Below, piece after piece: positions 1 to 6,701 of a stretch of 9,794 nucleotides of DNA (positions are counted from its first letter, which is position 1; each line of letters starts with the position of its first letter). Made by a program: the position numbers and the translations under genes. The DNA is taken from the NCBI GenBank assembly GCA_905212515.1, contig CAJMEU010000111.1:1-9794 (forward strand). Reading direction: 5' to 3'. A model generated the notes under the pieces. It was not told the origin of the DNA. It made no database searches and saw only the letters and a list, made by a program, of their open reading frames with translations. The stretch comes from an uncultured Oscillospiraceae bacterium. GTDB taxonomy: Bacteria; Bacillota; Clostridia; Oscillospirales; Ruminococcaceae.

Positions 1-765
1 GAGAGCGGGATGCCCGACGCCGAGGTGCCGGTGATCCGCCCGGAAAAATATGAAGACGCCATTGAAGTGGCCAAAACCTGTGTCAAACGCTGGATGGCCG
101 CGCCGGAGCTGGAGGGCGCCCTGGGATTCGGCCGCGCCCTGCGCAATGCCGGCATCATCGGCTGTATGGGCCACAGCAATGCTACTTACCGGGAAGCCAT
201 GGCCGGCTTCGAGAACGGGTACAGCTGTGCGATCCATCTGTACAGCGTGATGTCCACGGTCACCCGGGACATGGGTTTCCGGCGCGGCGGCCTGGTGGAG
301 GCGGCGCTGCTGACGGATGATATGGACGTGGAGATCATCTGCGACGGCTGCCATCTGCCGCCGGAACTGATCCGTCTGGCCGTCAAATGCAAGGGGTACG
401 ACCGGCTGATGCTGGTGTCTGACTGCGGCCCCTTGGGCGGCTATCCCGAAGGGGAATATGAGATGTCTTTCGGCCCTCATGCCATGAAAGTGGTCATTGA
501 AGACGGCGTGTGCAAGCCCGAGACGCGCAATTGCTTTGCCGGCAGCGTGGCCATGGGCGACCGGTTGGTGCGCACAGTGCATCAGCAGGCGGGCGTGCCT
601 TTGTGGGGCGCAGTGCGCATGGCCACCAAGACGCCTGCCCGGCACTGCGGCCTCGCGGGCGTCAAGGGCGAGATCAGCGTGGGCTGCGACGCCGACCTGG
701 TGCTGTTTGACAAGGATATCAACGTCACCGACGTTTGGCTCATGGGCGAGAAAGCTGCGATCTGA
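1..765 (+). CDS. nagA: N-acetylglucosamine-6-phosphate deacetylase (NagA family), 5'-truncated by window edge
   Basis: The reading frame is open from base 1 to a TGA at 763-765, so about 254 C-terminal residues of a family that is usually about 380 long are visible. The true start lies left of the window; the ATG at base 10 is internal. The family removes the acetyl group from GlcNAc-6-phosphate in the cytoplasm, giving GlcN-6-P for glycolysis or wall synthesis. Amidohydrolase landmarks appear in the expected order: GHSNATY (metal-ligand His at bases 172-174), then AIHLYSVMS in place of the usual THLFNAM (second His), CDGCHLPP (substrate-binding His), LVSDC in place of LVTDA (catalytic Asp), FAGSVAMGDRLV, and near the end GEISVGCDADLVLFD. 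The variant wording matches a NagA-like branch common in Clostridia, so the exact amino-sugar substrate is less certain than the fold. It converges on the minus-strand operon and is probably a separate transcription unit. Confidence 0.88.
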   Translation, partial: ESGMPDAEVPVIRPEKYEDAIEVAKTCVKRWMAAPELEGALGFGRALRNAGIIGCMGHSNATYREAMAGFENGYSCAIHLYSVMSTVTRDMGFRRGGLVEAALLTDDMDVEIICDGCHLPPELIRLAVKCKGYDRLMLVSDCGPLGGYPEGEYEMSFGPHAMKVVIEDGVCKPETRNCFAGSVAMGDRLVRTVHQQAGVPLWGAVRMATKTPARHCGLAGVKGEISVGCDADLVLFDKDINVTDVWLMGEKAAI

Positions 766-790
766 GCGAGAGGCCCGGCGCCAGCCGCAT

Positions 791-828
791 AAAAGAGCAG
801 AGCCATCATTTGATGGCTCTGCTCTTTT
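791..828. terminator. Bidirectional intrinsic terminator between convergent genes
   Basis: This is a perfect inverted repeat with 18-bp arms (AAAAGAGCAGAGCCATCA at 791-808 and its exact complement at 811-828) and only 2 bases between them. The outer four pairs are A:T, so a T tract follows the GC-rich part of the stem on either strand. It lies 25 bases after the nagA stop and 18 bases before the stop of the leftward sialidase-like gene, which is the right place to end both transcripts. Confidence 0.9.
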
Positions 829-846
829 CTATTGGGCGCGCTGTTT

Positions 847-1890
847 TCAATCGGTGATCTCCAGCACCAGGTGCTCGATGGCCGTATGGCGGTTCATATA
901 GATCACATTCAGGCGGCCGTCCTGATCCCTGCACATGGCGGGCTGGCATTTGTTGCCCGGCGCGGGGGCCAGCTCGATGAGGTTGTGCCAGGTTTTGCCC
1001 TCGTCCTTCGAATAGGCCAGGGTAAGGGGGCTGCGCTCGTGCCAATCGGCCACGGGCGTGTCGTTGTAAGCCATGAGGATGGTGTTGGCGTCCCAGCTGA
1101 GCACATCGATTTTCGACTCGTTGTTGACGAGGGTGGTGGGCACGGGCTTCGTCCAGGTGACGCCGCCGTCGCGGCTTTCGGCCGTGTAAGAGACGAGGGA
1201 CCCGACGCCCGCGCCCCAGCCCGTGCTGCCGGGACAGGTGCGGGTGAACATGCGGATGGTGCCGTCCGGGCGCAGGCAAAGGGCCGGCTCGCGGATGAGG
1301 TTGCCGTCGTCCGCCGCCAGCAGCGCGCCCTTTTCCCAGGTTTCGCCGTCGTCGCGGGAGAGGTAGATGCGCACGGCGCCGAAGTATTTGTCCGGGATTT
1401 CGCTGCTGGTGGAGGCGAACACGATGGTGCCGTCCGCCAGCAGCACGCTGTCGTTGGAGGCGTGGCCGCTTTGGATGCCCGCGGGCTTCGCGGGCTGCCA
1501 GGTGCGGCCGCCGTCGGTGGTTTTGCGCGTCCACAGCTCGTCCCGGCCGTTGCACCAGGTGGTGAAATTCACCTCCGTGTCCAGGAATTTGGCGAACAGA
1601 AGGATGATCTCGCCCTTTTTATTTTTGAGGAACACGGGGTCGTGGCAGCAATAGCGGATGTCGTTGCCCACGGCGTCCGGGTTGCTCCAGGCGGCGGCGC
1701 CGGGCTCCAGCACGGACACCCAGTCCTTGGCGTCGCGGCCCATGGGGTCGCCGTTCCACTGCAAAAATCCGCCGTTCCACACGGCCAGCAAATTGCCGTT
1801 GTCCGCCAGGGTGAGGCTGGGCATGTGGTAGCACTGGCGCTCGTCGAACCATTCGACGACCCATTTGCGGTCGATAATCTTAGCTTGCAT
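847..1890 (-). CDS. BNR_2 / Asp-box sialidase-like beta-propeller protein (347 aa)
   Basis: A six-bladed sialidase-fold protein of the BNR_2 type (exo-alpha-sialidase-like, PF13088 style). Four clear Asp boxes are visible: TTDGGRTW (124-131), SRDDGETW (178-185), SRDGGVTW (239-246) and SKDEGKTW (294-301), spaced 54-61 residues apart as expected for successive blades. The family pattern is easy to follow: CYHMPSL near residue 20, CCHDPVF at 81-87, REPALCL at 200-206, and NDTPVADWHERSPLTLAYS before the last Asp box. There is no signal peptide, so it should act in the cytoplasm. The start is set by GGAAAGGAG (1899-1907), 8 nt upstream and inside the end of the transporter gene, which this gene overlaps by 11 nt. 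The N-terminal FRIP-type arginine motif of classical GH33 sialidases is not present; the equivalent place reads HMPSL. The fold is secure, but cleavage of sialic acid is not. It is the last gene of the operon, ending 18 nt before the terminator. Confidence 0.85.
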   Translation of the reverse strand: MQAKIIDRKWVVEWFDERQCYHMPSLTLADNGNLLAVWNGGFLQWNGDPMGRDAKDWVSVLEPGAAAWSNPDAVGNDIRYCCHDPVFLKNKKGEIILLFAKFLDTEVNFTTWCNGRDELWTRKTTDGGRTWQPAKPAGIQSGHASNDSVLLADGTIVFASTSSEIPDKYFGAVRIYLSRDDGETWEKGALLAADDGNLIREPALCLRPDGTIRMFTRTCPGSTGWGAGVGSLVSYTAESRDGGVTWTKPVPTTLVNNESKIDVLSWDANTILMAYNDTPVADWHERSPLTLAYSKDEGKTWHNLIELAPAPGNKCQPAMCRDQDGRLNVIYMNRHTAIEHLVLEITD

Positions 1891-3178
1891 CGTTCGTACT
1901 CCTTTCCGCGAAAAGCGGGTTATTTTGGCGCGCGGCGTCCATGGCCCTGCCGCAGAGGAAGACGGTGCCGAACTGGGTGAGGGTGAGCAGCAGAAGGCTC
2001 CACACCTGGACCTGGACGCTGCCGCCCACCAGCACGTCCATCAGGATGATGAAGCCCAGGCCCACGCAGCGCCCCGCTTCCAGCACCGTGTCGTTGACGG
2101 CCAGCAGCTCGGGCCGGTGGCGCTCCATCTCCGGCACCAGCTGCATCATGTCCAGGAAGGTGCTGTAGGTGGAATTTTCCAGAAAGCCGGCAAAGAAGGA
2201 ATTGACCACCGTGTAGACGATGACCATGGCCGGGCTGAGATGGAAGATACACAGCAGCGCGATGCCCGTGAGCACGGCCACGGCCACGCCCATGTAGCGG
2301 ACGCGGTTCGCCAGCGAGAGGATGCGGCTGGCGATGAGGAACGAGGCGATGGCCGCCGCCGCGGAGAGGAAGGTGTTGAAGCCCACCAGCAGCTCGTTGC
2401 TGACCATCTGGTACAGCACGATGCTGAGGATGAAGGTGAACGCGCCCTCGCGCACGCCCTTGCAGCTTTGGGCCGCCAGCCCGTAAAGCAGATGCTTGTT
2501 TTGGCCCACCAGGCGCAGCGTGGCGCCATAATCCACGTGGCAGCCGCCGCCCACGCCCATGGGGCGCCCCGGCAGCCGCAGCGCCAGCACACAGGTGACG
2601 AGGGACACGGCCAGCGCCAGGGCGAACACGATGAGGTATCCCGTGCCGCCCTGTGCCCGCTGGATGATGAAGCCCGCCAGCAAAGGCACAGTGAGGTTGA
2701 CCACATTGGAAAAGATGCTAACGATGGCGATACCGCTGTCCCGGTTGGACAGATCGGTGACGCCGGCCAGCAGATGGCCGTAGCTCAGCCAGTAGCAGCC
2801 GTCGGCAATGCCCGTCAGCAGGCCCAGCAGCAGGTGCCAGCGGGACGCCCCGTCCCCCAGGAGGATGAGCAGCAGATATAAAAGGTTGTACCCCGCGATG
2901 CCCACCACGGCCGTGACGCCGGCGTTGGTGCAGTGCAAAAATTCCGCGGCCAGGATCATGGCCAGGGCGCTGCCCACAAAGAACATGGCGTTGTACATGA
3001 CAACGACTTTCACGTCATTGGACTGGCCCAGCATCATGGTGTTGATGAACACATTGGGCAGGCGGTTGAACACCATGAAGCTGGTGTGTACCAGTAAAAA
3101 ACGGTAATATCCGCCAGAGAGCTGCTCGCCCCCCAGCAGGCGTTTGAGGGCGGCCCATATATCATGCAGCTGCTTCAT
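1880..3178 (-). CDS. MFS-type membrane transporter (432 aa)
   Basis: A polytopic membrane protein with about 12 hydrophobic segments, roughly at residues 25-47, 58-80, 86-108, 112-137, 148-172, 179-201, 229-258, 265-287, 294-314, 316-334, 365-387 and 389-411. A longer polar linker (about 202-228) in the middle gives the 6+6 layout of the major facilitator superfamily. Length is typical of that family. The ATG at 3178 is chosen because GGAGGG (3185-3190) sits 6 nt upstream, it overlaps the preceding stop as ATGA, and it begins directly with the amphipathic N-terminus. The frame stays open to 3415, but that extension is proline- and arginine-rich, non-membrane in character and lies over the preceding gene. 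Its place among putative glycosidases and an esterase suggests uptake of a sugar, an oligosaccharide or a released product. Specificity cannot be read from the sequence, and export of a product is the alternative. The stop codon lies inside the start of the next gene. Confidence 0.85.
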   Translation of the reverse strand: MKQLHDIWAALKRLLGGEQLSGGYYRFLLVHTSFMVFNRLPNVFINTMMLGQSNDVKVVVMYNAMFFVGSALAMILAAEFLHCTNAGVTAVVGIAGYNLLYLLLILLGDGASRWHLLLGLLTGIADGCYWLSYGHLLAGVTDLSNRDSGIAIVSIFSNVVNLTVPLLAGFIIQRAQGGTGYLIVFALALAVSLVTCVLALRLPGRPMGVGGGCHVDYGATLRLVGQNKHLLYGLAAQSCKGVREGAFTFILSIVLYQMVSNELLVGFNTFLSAAAAIASFLIASRILSLANRVRYMGVAVAVLTGIALLCIFHLSPAMVIVYTVVNSFFAGFLENSTYSTFLDMMQLVPEMERHRPELLAVNDTVLEAGRCVGLGFIILMDVLVGGSVQVQVWSLLLLTLTQFGTVFLCGRAMDAARQNNPLFAERSTNDAS

Positions 3179-5220
3179 TCTGTACCCTCCAGCGGGGGAA
3201 AGGTCAGCAGTGCCATCTCCAGCGCAGGGATGGAGGCGGGCAGGCACATCCGGCGGCCTCCACCGGCACAGGTCAGGGACGCAGGTGCGGCCCGGTGGGA
3301 AAACCAGGCGCGCGCCGTCGCCGGCGGTGCATCCAGGGAAAGGCGCACCTCGCCCACGTCGTCCAGGCTGGCGTTGATCAAATACAAGTGCAGGCCGTTT
3401 TCGTCTGCAAAGCAATAGGGCTCCAGATAGGGCGCGCCCTCCACCAGGGGGAAGGGCGCGTGCGCCGCGCGCAGCACGTCCTGCAGCACCGCCTGGCGCA
3501 GGCTGTTCAGCAGCATGCAGGGGATGGCCGGCGGCTCGGGCAGATGTCCGAAGGGATAGACGAGCACGCGGCCGTCCACCACAGCCTGGCAGGGCGCGGT
3601 GCGGCGGCGGAAAGAATCGAACAGGGCGGTGTACTCCTCCACCTGTGCGCCGGGCGCGTAGGTGACGTCCAGCGCGTCGCCGGCCACCAGCACGGCCGAG
3701 GCGCGGGCGTTTTTGCGCCCACAGTACACGCGGCCGCCCGTCACTTGTTCATAGGTATAAGCGCCGCTGTCCTGGGCCAGCCAGCGCACGCTCTCCACAC
3801 CGGCCAGATGTCCCAGGCCCATGCCGCAAAGGGTGTCCAGCGCGTCGCCGTCCAGAATGACGAAGTTGTTTTGGAACAGGTGGGCCAGCTGTCCGCTTGT
3901 CCAGTTGCGCAGCACCTGGCCTGACGCGGCCACCACCTGCCCGGCCACGGAAATGTCCGCGCAGTAGGTGTACGGCACGCCCATGGCGGGCAGCAGGCCG
4001 GCAAAGAAGGCCTCGTGGGGGTACAGCTCCTCCATGCGCTGCCCGGCGGACGTGTGCAGCGTGTAGGCGGAGCAAGGGCTGTACAGCACCTGCACGCCCA
4101 ACCGCCGGCCCTTGAACACACCCATCCTGGTGAGCAGGTTGAGGTAGTCCTTCGTATCCCGCAGCATCTGTTGGTACCCGTCCTCCCACACGATGCCGTT
4201 GCCGTTCAGGTCGTACAAATCGATGGTGATGCCCGCCAGGTCCAGCGGCAGGGCGGCCAGCAGCTGGAAGCGGGTGAAGCGCCGGGATTTGGAAAAGCGG
4301 GAGAAGGGGAAATTCTCCAGCTCCGGGTACACCTCTGTCTCCGGCGGCAGCATGGCGCGGGTGAGCATGGATACCATGTTGAACCCGTGCATGTAGGCCG
4401 AGGGCGAGACCTCCTGGTAGCCGGGCAGATGCACCCGGTCCACGGGCACGGCACCCGCCGCCAGGGCGTGCAGCAGCGCGTGCCAGTCCCGCCCCTCGGC
4501 GGCGTGGATGTGGGGCGCACTGCTCATCAGCCCCACTTTGGCCCGCGGGGAAACCGCGCGCACCGCCCTGCCGATGGCCCCGGCGGCCGACAGCATGGTA
4601 TCCCGGCTGACGTCCAGCCAGATCTTGCGGTAGGGATGGGGTTCGCCGGGCTGCAGAACGCCCCGCACGAACTCTTCCCGCGTCAGGGCCTTGCCCGCGC
4701 GGGCGCTGTACAGTTTCATGTGCTCGTCACAAAAGCAGCCGCCCCACTCCAGCGGCGCGTGGTTGTGCAGGCGGAAATCGTCCTCCACCCAAAGGATGGA
4801 AGGGTCCAGTTCCGCATAGCGTGCATAAAGCCGCGCGATGTACGCCTGCCAATTTTCGCACAAAGGGCACACGCACAGCGCGGACGCACGGCCGGCCGGG
4901 TCCACCATGGGGCGGAAATTCTGCCCCGGGACAAAGCGTTTGCCCAGATCCGCGTGCATGACGCTGTGCCACTGGTTCACCGAAAGGGTAACGCCCTTTT
5001 CGCCCAGCAAAACGGTGAGCTTTCGCATCAGAGCCAAATAGACGTCCTGTTCTTCGAACGACATGTGGCCGGTGTTCAACTCTTCCACATTGGCGAACAC
5101 GGCAACATCGTCGATGCGCGCCTCGTCCACATAGCGCAGCAGCGCGGGCACCTCGGTATCATCATTGAAACCGGGATCGCAGCAGAAACGGAAAATGTAC
5201 TGAAAGGGATCATGGGCCAT
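3175..5220 (-). CDS. Putative TIM-barrel glycoside hydrolase with GH42-like layout (681 aa)
   Basis: I could not assign this to a named family with certainty. The N-terminal 350-370 residues look like a TIM barrel of the beta-galactosidase/GH42 kind. They contain a cysteine group CVCPLC (116-121), then LWVEDDFRLHNHAPLEW (143-159) ending in GCFCDEH (161-167), and YPELENFPFSRFSKS (298-312). The two cysteine groups are placed like the structural zinc cluster of GH42 enzymes. Residues about 370-480 (VQVLYSPCSAY, the FFAGLLPAMGVPYTYC stretch, NNFVILDGDALDTLCGMG) resemble the GH42 trimerisation, glutamine-amidotransferase-like domain. The end (about 600-681) is beta-rich, as in a C-terminal sandwich. 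Candidate catalytic acids are E145/D146/D147 and E300/E302; the usual Asn-Glu pair is not obvious. There is no signal peptide. The ATG at 5220 is preferred because AGGAGG (5228-5233) lies 7 nt upstream; the frame continues to 5316 but runs into the previous gene. Its stop overlaps the transporter start (ATGA). Confidence 0.72.
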   Translation of the reverse strand: MAHDPFQYIFRFCCDPGFNDDTEVPALLRYVDEARIDDVAVFANVEELNTGHMSFEEQDVYLALMRKLTVLLGEKGVTLSVNQWHSVMHADLGKRFVPGQNFRPMVDPAGRASALCVCPLCENWQAYIARLYARYAELDPSILWVEDDFRLHNHAPLEWGGCFCDEHMKLYSARAGKALTREEFVRGVLQPGEPHPYRKIWLDVSRDTMLSAAGAIGRAVRAVSPRAKVGLMSSAPHIHAAEGRDWHALLHALAAGAVPVDRVHLPGYQEVSPSAYMHGFNMVSMLTRAMLPPETEVYPELENFPFSRFSKSRRFTRFQLLAALPLDLAGITIDLYDLNGNGIVWEDGYQQMLRDTKDYLNLLTRMGVFKGRRLGVQVLYSPCSAYTLHTSAGQRMEELYPHEAFFAGLLPAMGVPYTYCADISVAGQVVAASGQVLRNWTSGQLAHLFQNNFVILDGDALDTLCGMGLGHLAGVESVRWLAQDSGAYTYEQVTGGRVYCGRKNARASAVLVAGDALDVTYAPGAQVEEYTALFDSFRRRTAPCQAVVDGRVLVYPFGHLPEPPAIPCMLLNSLRQAVLQDVLRAAHAPFPLVEGAPYLEPYCFADENGLHLYLINASLDDVGEVRLSLDAPPATARAWFSHRAAPASLTCAGGGRRMCLPASIPALEMALLTFPPLEGTE
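3185..3190 (-). promoter_or_regulatory. Ribosome binding site fixing the transporter start
   Basis: GGAGGG lies 6 nt before the ATG at 3178 and within the last codons of the upstream gene. It supports this start over the in-frame ATG at 3415, and with the ATGA overlap it suggests translational coupling. Confidence 0.75.
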
Positions 5221-5227
5221 GGGCCGT

Positions 5228-5233
5228 CCTCCT
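5228..5233 (-). promoter_or_regulatory. Ribosome binding site fixing the putative glycosidase start
   Basis: A perfect AGGAGG 7 nt before the ATG at 5220. It rules out the longer frame starting at 5316, which would overlap the esterase gene by 59 bases. Confidence 0.8.
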
Positions 5234-5257
5234 GTGTTCTGAAAAATAGGCGCAGAG

Positions 5258-6670
5258 TCAAGTTTGGCCGACAGGGAAACCGTAGAACGAGAGCATGGGC
5301 AGGCGCATGCAGTCACAAGGGATGGCGGCGCCTGCGTTCATGCGCCAGGCGCCGTGTAGGCACACCGCGCCGGACAAGGGCCGGGGGAACGTGAGGGACA
5401 GGCCGTCCCCATCCATCACATAGGCCGTGGGATGTACAAGGCCCTCGGCGTCCTCGGCGTCAAAAGGCAGCAGAGCGGCGGGTACCTCGTAGGCGTTGAG
5501 CCAGTTGCGGATGCGGGAGAAGCGCAGCTTTACCGTGTCCGGCGCGGTCTGTACCGCCGTCTCGGGCTCCGGGGCCATCCAGTCGATGTCCCGGCCGTAG
5601 CACAGGGCCAAAGCGGCACGGGCACAGCGCTCGCCGATGACCAGATTGGATGCCGCGGCGTTGTGGATGGAATCGTACAGGGCCAGGTCGGCCGCGGGCA
5701 CCACGGCCACGCCGTCCAGGGGGCGGGCGGCCTGGCGCTGGGCTTCCCGCACCAGGCCCCACTGGCGGTCCCGCGCTTCAAAGGAGGGCTCCACGCAGCG
5801 GTTGAGCTGAACGGTCAGGAACGGCAGGCCCGGCTGTGACAGGGCCTCGCGGGTATGGCGCACCAGGGCGGCGAAGCGCTGGCCATAAGTGCCGGCGCTG
5901 TCCTCATAGCCCTCGGCCTCACCCTGATACCACAGCACGGCTTTGGGGTGCAGGCCGTAATCGGCCAGCATCTCCAGCATATTGGTGAACAAGGCGCCGT
6001 TCTCCTCCGGGTTCCACCAGCGCAGGGGCGCGCCGCCGTAGGCGCAGGGCACCAGGCCGATGGGATAGCCCAGCTCCCGCTTCAGGCGCTTGGCAAAGTG
6101 CAGCCAGGGGCTGTGGCCGGGATTGTGGTTTTCGTAATGACCCACATGCACCGCGCCTGTGGTCTCGCCCAGAGGATGGGTGGCCAGTTCCCAGCGGGCG
6201 CTGGTGCGCAGCACGTGCACGCCCAGCTCCGGGTCGTCGGCCACGGTATCCTTGGCGCGTCCGGCCGCATTGCTTTGCCCGGCGATGACGAACACATCGC
6301 CCACGCCGATGTTGTGCACCATGTCGCCGCGCGTGCAGGAAAGGCCGTCCCAGCCCTCGTATTCCATATACGTCTCGATGCGGTACAGCCCGCCGGCGGG
6401 CACGCGGGGGAAGATGACGGCCCAGCGGCCGTCCTCAGCGGTCTCGCACAAAGTCCAGGGCACCACGGATTCGCCTGTGCTCTCCAGCGCCACGCGGGCC
6501 TTCACGGTGGCGGAGCGGCCGGGCACTTCCTCAAACTGCAGCGGCAGTTCCTGAGAGAGATGGACGCGGTGATAGGTGCCCTCCAGGCGGATGGGCGCGG
6601 TGCCGTCCGGCCCCTGCTGGAAGATCTGCCAGGGGGAGGCGCCCCCGGTGATGATGACGCCGAATTTCAT
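5258..6670 (-). CDS. Sialate O-acetylesterase-like SGNH hydrolase (SASA family, 470 aa)
   Basis: An SGNH-fold carbohydrate esterase of the SASA (sialate O-acetylesterase) group. The catalytic blocks are intact. The nucleophile is Ser133 in GQSNAAG (131-137). The WYQGEAE motif (247-253) follows the central strands, and D333/H336 in LYDSIHN fit the catalytic Asp-x-x-His. Residues about 25-120 form a beta-rich N-terminal domain, and about 375-470 form a C-terminal beta domain, both usual for the family. The family removes O-acetyl groups from sugars, classically 9-O-acetyl sialic acid, but members also act on acetylated plant polysaccharides, so the name does not prove the substrate. The protein begins MKFGVIITGG with no convincing signal peptide, so cytoplasmic action is inferred. 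AAAGGA (6680-6685) lies 9 nt before the ATG. It is separated by 31 nt from the upstream propeller gene and by 37 nt from the downstream glycosidase-like gene, fitting a deacetylation step before glycosidic cleavage. Confidence 0.88.
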   Translation of the reverse strand: MKFGVIITGGASPWQIFQQGPDGTAPIRLEGTYHRVHLSQELPLQFEEVPGRSATVKARVALESTGESVVPWTLCETAEDGRWAVIFPRVPAGGLYRIETYMEYEGWDGLSCTRGDMVHNIGVGDVFVIAGQSNAAGRAKDTVADDPELGVHVLRTSARWELATHPLGETTGAVHVGHYENHNPGHSPWLHFAKRLKRELGYPIGLVPCAYGGAPLRWWNPEENGALFTNMLEMLADYGLHPKAVLWYQGEAEGYEDSAGTYGQRFAALVRHTREALSQPGLPFLTVQLNRCVEPSFEARDRQWGLVREAQRQAARPLDGVAVVPAADLALYDSIHNAAASNLVIGERCARAALALCYGRDIDWMAPEPETAVQTAPDTVKLRFSRIRNWLNAYEVPAALLPFDAEDAEGLVHPTAYVMDGDGLSLTFPRPLSGAVCLHGAWRMNAGAAIPCDCMRLPMLSFYGFPVGQT

Positions 6671-6701
6671 AAAAAACCGTCCTTTCTGTGAAAAGCCCTG
6701 C

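Noticed and set aside
832..1980. A 382-codon plus-strand frame opposite the BNR_2 gene
   Set aside because: It starts next to the terminator and has low-complexity composition, while the other strand carries four Asp boxes.
1865..2881. A 338-codon plus-strand frame opposite the transporter
   Set aside because: It is full of His, Gln and Asp, the antisense image of transmembrane helices, with no domain features.
3179..3415. N-terminal extension of the transporter frame to 3415
   Set aside because: The extension is Pro/Arg/Cys-rich, overlaps the previous gene by 240 bases, and ignores the GGAGGG and ATGA junction at 3175-3190.
4015..5394. A 459-codon open frame on the plus strand, antisense to the putative glycosidase
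   Set aside because: Same shadow composition, no motif, and no proper ribosome binding site; the opposite strand has the recognisable protein.
6671..6701. Promoter or terminator in the 31-nt gap before the esterase gene
   Set aside because: It contains the ribosome binding site and a T run directly before the ATG, but no stable hairpin and no -35/-10 pair.
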